Under the pieces are notes generated by a model that was not told where the DNA came from, made no database searches, and was given only the letters and a program-made list of their open reading frames with translations. The position numbers were made by a program, and so were the translations under genes. A stretch of 64,000 nucleotides of DNA from Raffaelea ambrosiae. Lineage: Eukaryota; Ascomycota; Sordariomycetes; Ophiostomatales; Ophiostomataceae. The stretch lies in assembly GCA_002778195.1 (NCBI GenBank), contig PCDI01000003.1:1712295-1776294 (forward strand), given 5' to 3'. Of this stretch, positions 55,890 to 64,000 are shown in pieces. The first letter of the stretch is position 1. Every line of letters starts with the position of its first letter.

Positions 55890-56824
55890 CGAGTATGGCG
55901 TTCTCAAGACTACCCTGTACGGTATGTAATACAGAGCATGACTGACACGAAATGGCAGACGACATGCGAGGCTGGGATGTGTTGGAACACCTGGGCTCGG
56001 GGCTGTTTGGAAATGGATGGGTAGATAGCCAGGCATGCTGCCAAAGCTGTTGGGTGGCAAGGCTACAGAATACCAATCCTTGCGATTGCCATATCACCGC
56101 CAGTGTGCCATGTGCCGTCATCGCCATCACAATCACTGTGCTGTGATTTCTCCCTCCAGGGGCCTTTTTGGACTTCTGCATGCAAGTGGCCAATCACAGA
56201 GCTCGGCGGTCGTGTCACTAGCGCGCACGGGCCAGTCCATGTAACGGCTGCTTTAGAGCGGTGAGGGCGGGGAGGGATAGCAGTAGCGGGTACATCTGGC
56301 TGCCAAGCAGAGGGCATACAGGGCCTCACATGGAAAGAATCTTTAGCAAGTACCCTCTACCTTCATGGTCTAACGCGTCTGGGAGTCCCCTTTCCCCTCT
56401 GTGGCTCCTCCATGGCCCCCTGCTGCCCCTCCTTTCTGTCGACCTACCACAGGGCGTCCTCACCGCACAAATCCGCTGTTGGGCTGCTTGCTTGGGTCTT
56501 CCTGTTCTTCCTCTCTGCCTCTTCTCCCGGGGTTTCATGTCTGCAGCTTTGGCACATTGACGACCAGCCCTGCCCTCTTTTCCTGCACGACTCCTTGATC
56601 CTGTCCTCCTTCCTACCACCGTATTATTATTTTCCCTTTCCTCCTCTTCTCCTCCTCTCCCAGCGCTGCGCGCAAAGCGAATCCTGCCGTGTTACACACT
56701 GCCTCTTTTTTTCCAGTGTCTTTAATTTGTTTGCCATCACGAGAATTCGAGACCGACCGTCCACACACAAAATAAGCCTTCACCGCATCCTCTTTTCCCG
56801 TTCCTCCCACCACACGAAGCCACA
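55890..56824. promoter_or_regulatory. Alpha-tubulin upstream region, CT-rich leader
   Basis: The last 450 bp before the tubulin ATG are strongly C/T-rich (56390-56680 and 56770-56820), the usual pattern of highly expressed fungal genes. No other gene supported. Confidence 0.55.
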
Positions 56825-58708
56825 ATGAAGGGCGAGGTACGTTCTTTTGATCTGATCTCCCCATTGCCACAGCCCTCCCGTCCCGGACTTGTCTGGCTTT
56901 TCAATGCCACCACGGCCGATAGATATAGCCTTGGCTCCAAAGGGAAGGTGTTGTGGGAGATAGGCTTGATTCTAGCTGGGGGGGGACCTCGCTTCGTCTT
57001 GAGCGGTCTCGGCGCCTTCCCCCGAAGCTGCACGCCGGTCCAATGCACACACACCGCGTCTACGGCCTGGCAACGTCCCAACGAACAGAAGACACTGACC
57101 ATGCCAGATTCTGCATCTTCACCTCGGCCAGGCCGGCACACAGCTCGGCAACAGCGCCTGGGAGCTGTAAGTTCAAGCTACAGTTCAACTAAGCTCTGTT
57201 TTCTTTTTGCTTGTCCCTCTGTCTCTGACCAACCAGCTACCTGCTTGAGCACGGCCTGGGCCCCGACGGCCGTCCCGACCCCAACGCCAAGGACATCGGC
57301 GAGGGCGGTTCCTACGAGACGTTTTTCACCGAGACCAGCGGCGGCAAATACGTGCCGCGCTCGATCTTTGTCGACCTCGACCCTTCTCCCATTGACGAGA
57401 TCCGCACCGGCGACTACCGCCAGCTCTTCCACCCGGAGCTGCTGATCAGCGGCAAGGAGGATGCCGCCAACAACTATGCCCGTGGCCACTACACCATTGG
57501 CAAGGAGATGGTCGACAACGTCATCGACCGCATTCGCCGTGTTGCGGGTCAGTTCTGAGCTTTGATCCCTAGGCCCAAATGGTATCGTCGACGAACTTGA
57601 TCTGACCTGACTTCTCCCCTCCCCCTCCCACAGACAACTGCAACTCCCTCCAGGGCTTTCTCATCTTCCACTCCTTTGGCGGTGGCACCGGCTCCGGCTT
57701 CGGCGCCCTTCTTCTCGAGCGTCTGTCCACCGAGTACGGCAAGAAGTCGAAGCTGGAATTCGCCATCTACCCGGCGCCGCGCGTGTCCACGGCCGTCGTC
57801 GAGCCCTACAACGCGGTGCTCTCCACCCACAGCACCATTGAGAACTCCGACTGCACCTTCTTGGTCGACAACGAGGCTGTCTACGACATTTGCCGGCGCA
57901 ACCTCGACATCCCGCGTCCCAGCTTTGAGCACCTCAACCGCCTGATCGCCCAGGTTGTCAGCTCCATCACCTCGTCGCTGCGTTTCGATGGCGCTCTCAA
58001 TGTCGACCTCAACGAGTTCCAGACCAACCTGGTGCCCTACCCGCGCATCCACTACCCGCTGATCAGCTACGCACCGGTTGTGTCGGCCAAGAAGAGCGCC
58101 CATGAGAGCTTCAAGGTCAGCGACTTGACCTTCCAGTGTACGTACCACCGTCAATTTTTTTTTTTTGTATTTGTTTTTTGTGTGTGCGCGCGCGTGTGTG
58201 TGATTGTTCCCTGACACGCGCAGGCTTCGAGCCCAACAACCAGATGGTCGTCTGCGACCCCCGCGACGGCAAGTACATGGCCGTGGCCCTGCTGTACCGC
58301 GGCGACGTGGTCCCGCGCGACTGCAACGCCGCCGTGGCTGCTCTCAAGGCCAAGGCCTCGTTCAACCTGGTCGAGTGGTGCCCGACCGGCTTCAAGCTGG
58401 GCATCAACTACCAGAAGCCCATGGCTGTGCCGACCGCCTCCCCCGCTGATGGTGGCCTTGCGAGTGTCGACCGGTCCGTGTCCATGCTGTCGAACACCAC
58501 GGCCATTGCCGAGGCCTGGTCGCGTCTGGACTACAAGTTCGACCTCATGTACAGCAAGCGTGCGTTTGTGCACTGGTACGTGGGCGAGGGCATGGAGGAG
58601 GGCGAGTTCAGCGAGGCCCGCGAGGACCTGGCTGCCCTGGAGAAGGACTACGAGGAGGTCGCCGCCGACTCGTTCGAGCCGGAGGAGGGCGAGGATGCCG
58701 AGTACTAA
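56825..58708 (+). CDS. TUB1: Alpha-tubulin
   Basis: Microtubule subunit with non-exchangeable GTP. Five exons, 56825-56836 (12 nt, MKGE), 57108-57166, 57237-57547, 57634-58137 and 58224-58708, give 456 residues. Intact features: ILHLHLGQAGTQLGNSAWELY, YVPRSIFVDLDP, GKEDAANNYARGHYTIG, the tubulin signature GGGTGSGFG, RFDGALNVDLNEFQTNLVPYPRIHYPL, AHESFKVSDLTFQC and VHWYVGEGMEEGEF. The C-terminal tail ends EEGEDAEY with the tyrosine typical of alpha-tubulins. N-terminus is MKGE where most fungal alpha-tubulins have MRGE. Filamentous fungi often have two alpha-tubulin genes; which one this is cannot be told from the window. Confidence 0.97.
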
Positions 58709-59261
58709 GCGGAGGAAAGAAAGAAAAAATCCCGAATGGAAGAAATATAACAAAAAACAGCGCGGGAGGAAGCGATGATAGCAAGAGAACAGCAGCAATA
58801 GCGAGAGAAAGAGAGAGCCAAGTGTCGCAAGGAAAGGGGGGCGTTCACCCAAAGATGTGGATTGTAAACCCGAGTTTGCTTATTCTTTCTCATTTTCTTC
58901 TTTGATTTTTTTTTTCTTGAAAATGTTTCCTAGGAGCTATGGGTTGGCCCCTTTCTATTTTACCTATCCTATTTCTTGTTTCTTGGCAGGGTCTATACAA
59001 CGATGAAATGTGAGATGCTTTATTTGAGAAATGTGAGGAAGGTTGGAAATACGGGCACGAATCCTACTACTTTGACACCTTTCTGCCCCCGCGGTTGGAA
59101 TTACACACAAAAAATCTCGTTGATATTCCTTTTCGCCTATGAATTTTGTGTGAATACAATTAAGACTCCTGGTTTTCAATTATGAACTTTGGACGACCCA
59201 CGATGCCATACCTCCCCTGTTTTTTTAAAAAAAAAAAAAATAAATAAAATAAAAAGAACGC
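58709..59261. other. Convergent 3' regions of alpha-tubulin and NOP12
   Basis: About 550 bp between converging stop codons, A/T-rich toward the centre and right (58885-59250). No gene. Confidence 0.6.
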
Positions 59262-61270
59262 TCACGGTCTGGCCGCCTTCCCTTTCCACCCGGCGGCCCG
59301 TGCTGCCCGACGCTTTGCGTTGTTCGACGCATCCTTGTCCGACCCGGGCTTGCCACCCTTGCCGCCCTTGCCGCCCTTGCCACCCTTCTTTCCGCCCTTC
59401 TTGAACATCCGGCTGTTGTCGCCCACCTGCGCACGCCGGCCCTCAAACACCAGCGGCTGGTTCGCCGCGGACTTGCCCAGCAGCTTGGCTGCGCGGCCGG
59501 CCATGGTCTGCTGCTCGGCCGACACCTTGGGCGCGTACCGCGTATCCTTGTCGGCTTTCTTTTGCCGGCGGACACCCTCGCGGTCGCCCCGGATCTGCAG
59601 CCGCTCCGTCGCCTTCTCGACCGCACGGGCCGTCTTGTGCGGCGCCTTGCACCGGCTGACCCGCAGCGACCGCTTAAGCATCGGCGGGAAGGCCTTGCCA
59701 TCGAGGGAGATGGCCGCCTCGACGGAGTGGTTGTCCTAGAGTGAATGGTTAGAGAGATTTGAAGTTCCGGTGTGAGACCACCATGNNNNNNNNNNNNNNN
59801 NNNNNNNNNNNNNNNNNNNNNNNNNGGGGGGGCTGCTTACGTAGAACTGGACATAGGCAAAGCCTTTGCCAACACGGGTGGTGGGATCGCGCACCACGCG
59901 GACGCTCTCCACGCGGCCGGCGTGCTTCCCAAACGTCCGCCACAGGCCTTCCTCGACGTCCATGGGCACCTTGTTGCGCTTCTTCCGAATCTGCTGGTCA
60001 CCATCTTCGCCAGCGCCGTCGTTGAGGACGGACTCGTCGTCGACAAAGCCCAGGTTGCCCACAAAGACGCAGCGGCGGTGGTCGACGGGCGACGGGTGGG
60101 CCACGCTGTCGGCGCGCAGGTGGCGGTCGAGCACGACCGTGCCGTTCAGCTTGGCCACGGCCTGGCGGGCGGCCACGGCGGTCGAGTACACGGCGTAGGC
60201 ATTGGCCGACTGGGCGGTGGCGCCCATGACGGACTTGGTGATGTAGGCGGCGCGCTTGGGCAGCGACGCGGACGCAAAGGGCACCGACCGGAAGCGGAGG
60301 TTCTCGACCTTGGCTTTCGTGGCGGGCGTCGTGGACGGCGCCTCGCCGTCCGCACCAGCCGCGGGCTGGTCCTCGAGGACGGACTCGAGGTGGGCGAGGA
60401 GCGTCTTGCGGGCGGCCTTGTCGGTGACGGCCTTGATGGCGACGTTGGACAGGAAGACGGTGCGGGACGCCTGCTCAGTGTGTTTCTCGAGATCGCCGCC
60501 GCCGGCCCCCAGAGCCTTCTTTTCCTCCGCATCGGCGGCGTCGTCGTCGCCGTCATCCTCGCCACCACGGGCCAAAAGAGACTCGTGAACGATGGGGGTG
60601 TCGTCCTCGTCGTCCTCGTTCTTGTCCTCGTCCTCTTGGGCCTCCTTCTCCCGGCGCACACGCTTTTCAGCGGGAGCAGCAGTTTCGCGAGCCAGACGGT
60701 CCATGTATCTCGACTCCAGATCCTCGTTATCGTGCCTGTTTTTTCTCTTGCGCTTGCGCTCTTCGCCCTTCTCCCGGGGTGTGACTTCGAGGACGTCCAT
60801 ATCCTCACCCTCTACCTCCATGTCCTCCTCTTGGGCATCATCTTCTCCGCTTTCTTCCGACTCGTTGCTCTCCTCGTCAGAGTCGTCAGACGAGTCTTCG
60901 TCGTCGTCGTCATCCTCATCGTCGTCCTCTTCTGGCTCGGCATTCAGTTCCTCCTCGTCCAGTTCCTTTACTGGCTTCGGTTTCGGGGCAGCTCGAGGTT
61001 TCGGAGTGATTAGGTTGGTATATTTTGGCTTCGCAGAGGGACTCACTGGTCCGACCTATTCGTGCCGTCAGTACCGGCAATCACACCCACTTGTTCGCCC
61101 CAAAGAAAGAGGAAATTATGTGCTTACACTGGTTGTGAAGAGAGCATCGAGTGTGGGGTCTACCGCCTTGGCCGAGGCCGCAATAGATTTTCTGCGTAAA
61201 AAATCTAGATCAGTCATCTGTCTCACAGTGAAATAGATACGAGAAAAATATGTACTTACAATGAAGGCAT
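59262..61270 (-). CDS. NOP12: Nucleolar protein 12 (Nop12/RBM34 family), ribosome biogenesis
   Basis: RNA-binding nucleolar factor needed for pre-25S rRNA processing in yeast. Four exons: 61270-61260 (11 nt), 61191-61128, 61055-59841 and 59735-59262, giving 587 residues. Start reads MPSLKSIAASAK...DPTLDALFTTS. A long Asp/Glu/Ser tract follows (about 60850-60970), then KRKRKNRHDNEDLESRYMDRLA. RRM1 contains RTVFLSNVAIKAV...RFRSVPF...NAYAVYSTAVAARQAV and LDRHLRAD. RRM2 starts RRCVFVGNLGFVDDE, with RVVRDPTTRVGKGFAYVQF running across intron 3 to DNHSVEAAISL. The C-terminus is a basic Gly-Lys-rich nucleolar tail (KKGGKGGKGGKGG). The 40-N gap lies inside intron 3 and does not affect the coding sequence. 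Confidence 0.95.
59786..59825. other. Assembly gap (40 N)
   Basis: Forty consecutive N within intron 3 of NOP12, flanked on the right by a short G run. True gap length is unknown. Confidence 0.99.
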
Positions 61271-62116
61271 TGCGAAGGTACGCGGCTGGGATTCTGTCGT
61301 CTCAACTGGGAACTCAATCGTGATACTGCTCCAAAAAGTGGCCGCCGCCAAAAAAAAAAAATAGAAACCCAAAAAATATGGCGATAACGAAGTGGGTGTC
61401 TTATCGGCCAAGACGCTGATTGGACCGCCAAACCAGCGAAACGGATGAAAACAAATAATTTCACTAGAGTACTAGTTTAAGTGGATACGTATAAGTACCT
61501 TTTGTGTCTTCGAATTTGGCTGTACCAGATGTAGCTTGATGTACTGGCGGGTACTGCGACCTCCCCTACATTATCGCAGAGTCCCTTCATGTGCTTTTCT
61601 GCCAGCCGGTACCGCTTGCTAGGTCACTTGCTAGCGCAATTCTTCCCCCCAGGCGCGAGCCACAGGATGGCGGCAACACAAAGCTGCTGGGGAGAGCGAA
61701 AGGTTCGCGCAAGTGGCATTTCTCTCCGATTTCTCTGCTTCGCCCACGAAAACGCACCCCCTCCCAGCCGCCGTCCTCTTACCTTCCCACCCTTCCCCCG
61801 ACCTGCACGGCGGTTATTTGCATCTTTGAAGCCTCGATTTTCCAGATATACGCTTGCCTCTCCCTGAATTTCGCGGCAAGTCTGCCTTTTCGCTCTTTCC
61901 CCCCCGCCCACGCAAGCGATCCGACCATTTTTTTGCTCAATTTTCGAATCTCGAGTCTTCTTGTCCACCCCCTTCTCCCGCCGGGCCGCCCTTCGCTCTC
62001 GACCACTCCCTTCCCCTCTTCCAGCGTCTCAGATCGGCCAGTCTGTCTCGAGCTCCCATCCCATCGATCAGTCTGCTACGAGCGGGGCGTCTCTTGCCGC
62101 TCCCACGACTCCAGAA
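61271..62116. promoter_or_regulatory. Bidirectional promoter NOP12/DEP1-like gene
   Basis: About 850 bp between divergent start codons. The right part (61740-62110) is a C/T-rich leader for the DEP1-like gene. The open frame running through it has no in-frame ATG before 62117 that I can find. Confidence 0.55.
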
Positions 62117-64000
62117 ATGGCCGCTGCCGAAGCTGCAGCGCCCGTTCCAGCCTCTAGCCCACCCCCAGCACCCACACCAGCCGACCACACTCCCAGCAAC
62201 ATCTCGAGCCCCCTGACCGAGGTCGAGGACAAAGATGGCGAGCCAGACGACATGGACCTCGATGGTCCGCCGCAGAATGCCTCATCGCTGAGCAATGCCA
62301 ACCTCGAGGACGACGAGGAGGGTTCGCGGGCCGCCCCATCACACACAGTCACCGACGCCGAGGAGGAGTCCGCCCTCTCTGAGATTGACCCCGACATCAA
62401 CGACTCCGAAGCCGAGACCGAGAGGCTCTACGACACGCCCGAGAAGGCCAAGAACATCAAGGACGGCGGAGCGCGCGACAGCAGCCCCGAGACCAGCCCC
62501 AGCAAATACCTGTCACAAAAGCGTGATCGCACCTTCCAGGCGAGCCCGAGCAAGCTGAAGCAGCAGATACGCGCTGATGTCGACGGCGACCAGGCAGATG
62601 GAAGGCACGCCAACAAGGACGGGGCCCTGTCCGATGCTGTCGCAGATGGCGAGGATGAAGACAACGAGGCCGACGGCGAAGAGGAAGCCGTCGCCGACAA
62701 GAGCAGCGGTCGCCGCCGCAAATCAAGCACGAAAGACCAAGGCAGCAACAACAACAACAATAACAAGAAACCGCCGAGAAACCAGTCGCCCTCTCCAACA
62801 CACAAGACCACGGACGGCGAAGACAAGGAAGAGACGCCCGTCCCGCCATCCACGCGCAGCCAGCGGGCCAATTCAGACACGCGCAAGCGGAAGCGGTCGC
62901 CCACAACCGACCCGTCCGAGTCCGACCAGCCACTACGGAAGCGAATTGGCCCAGGCGCCACCCGCGACAACGAAAAGGCGTCGGCCGAAGCAAATGGCGA
63001 CGAGGCGTCCGCCAAGCCACACAGCAACGGTGATGGCCATACCGACGGCGCCGGCGCCCACGACGAGCCAGCCGACCAAGCTGAGGCGTCAGCCGAAGGC
63101 ACCAACAGCGAGACCCAGCGGATCCGACGATCGAAGCGCGGCAACGCCAAGACCCGCAAGGGCTCAGAAGAAGAAGCCGATGGCGACGACGATACAAACG
63201 AGGAACACCACAGAGACGCAGCGGAAGACGCCGAGGCAGCCACCGCGGACGAGGATGGTGCGGGCGCAGCAGAAGATGAACACGCAGACGAAGTGGATGA
63301 AGAGGCAGAGCTGGCGCACAAGAATGAAGAAGAGAGTACGGACACCAATGATGATGACAATGATGATGACGAGACTGTCACGCAGCGCCTGCGGGCGGCC
63401 CAGATGGACAAATGGAACGAAGCTAACCACAACCAACTCGTTGCAGTGGAGCGGAAGAAGGCCGCCTATGAACAAATGCAGATGATCGAAAAACAGTTTG
63501 CGTCGTTCCGCGACAAGTACGTTGACTCTCTTTGTTATCCGCGAATCTTGACAATTGTGTCGGGATTTCTTAAGCTTCGGATTTCCTAATTAGCGCACAT
63601 ATTTTGTTTTTGCTGACAACTCGTGTCACATTATCCAGGCTCTACCAAGAACGCTTGGATCAGCTCAACCAAGAGGAAGCCATGCTGCTTGGCGACAACC
63701 CCACCCACCCCGAGTACCTCGCGATGATGCAGTGCGTGAACGACCGGCTCAACGAGAAGATCCGCCTGGTTGACGTGGAGTACGAGTTCAACATGGCCAC
63801 GCTGAAGCGTTGGGCCGTGGCGCGGCGGACGCAGATTCACGGGCAATACTTCCAGGCGATCCGCGAATCGCGTGAGCTGGTTCTCGAAGAGCTCGGCCGG
63901 CAGTGGTACCAGATCCAGCAGCAGCGGCGGAAGCACGCCAACACGATTCCCGACTTCGGCCTGCGGTTCCCGACCACGAAGACGCAGCGCATCAAAGACG
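62117..64000 (+). CDS. DEP1: Sds3/Dep1-family subunit of Rpd3L-type histone deacetylase complex, 3' end beyond window
   Basis: Transcriptional regulator expected to scaffold the Rpd3/Sin3 large deacetylase complex in the nucleus. Exons visible: 62117-63516 and 63639 to the right edge; AA/G forms the Lys of FRDK-LYQERL. Start is the ATG giving MAAAEAAAPV. The first 440 residues are disordered: Asp/Glu/Ser/Pro-rich with basic KRKR patches, a SEIDPDINDSEAETERLYDTPEK segment and a poly-Asn run (about 62748-62765). The Sds3-like domain then begins at about WNEANHNQLVAVERKKAAYEQMQMIEKQFASFRDKLYQERL and continues through NPTHPEYLAMMQCV, HGQYFQAIRE and LEELGRQWYQIQQQRRKH. The coding sequence continues past base 64000. 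Confidence 0.9.

Overview
The window is eukaryotic: a filamentous ascomycete, most likely Sordariomycetes. Most genes carry short GT..AG introns with CTAAC-like branch sites. Exons are GC-rich, coding leaders are CT-rich, and the gene set is fungal (Tom1/HUWE1 ligase, She3-type coiled-coil protein, Dep1/Sds3 family, xanthine dioxygenase XanA family, GH78 rhamnosidase). There are no operons, CRISPR arrays or phage genes. One 40-base N gap (59786-59825) falls inside an intron. I derived splice sites by hand, using reading-frame continuity and family similarity. For every fully contained spliced gene the exon sum is a multiple of three.

Layout: 1-12004 (-) is a giant Tom1/HUWE1 HECT ubiquitin ligase whose HECT end lies beyond the left edge. 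It is divergent from an 11-exon PRPP synthetase (14303-15997, +). Next come RPS6 (17162-18556, -) and DPH1 (19054-20695, +), which share a bidirectional promoter, and CTF8 (20992-21495, -), which converges on DPH1. The housekeeping set continues at the right end with alpha-tubulin (56825-58708, +), NOP12 (59262-61270, -) and a DEP1/SDS3-family gene (62117 to the right edge, +).

The middle, 22.9-55.9 kb, is more accessory. It holds a secreted aldose 1-epimerase, a 909-residue protein of unknown function, a GH78 alpha-L-rhamnosidase, a She3-like coiled-coil protein and a broken FAD-monooxygenase pseudogene. It also holds a 1576-residue NO VEIN/sacsin-like protein with a GHKL ATPase domain at the N-terminus and a degenerate-looking DUF3883 nuclease-fold domain at the C-terminus. 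After these come an NCS1 nucleobase permease divergent from a 2-oxoglutarate/Fe(II) oxygenase, a 4.3-kb gene-poor AT-rich block, a XanA-like xanthine dioxygenase and a 53-residue secreted peptide.

Two themes stand out. First, an NCS1 permease, an IPNS-type 2OG oxygenase and a XanA-like oxygenase within about 9.5 kb suggest, without proof, a nucleobase uptake and oxidation neighbourhood. Second, the NOV-like ATPase keeps its ATP-binding motifs but appears to have lost an acidic residue of the DUF3883 nuclease motif.
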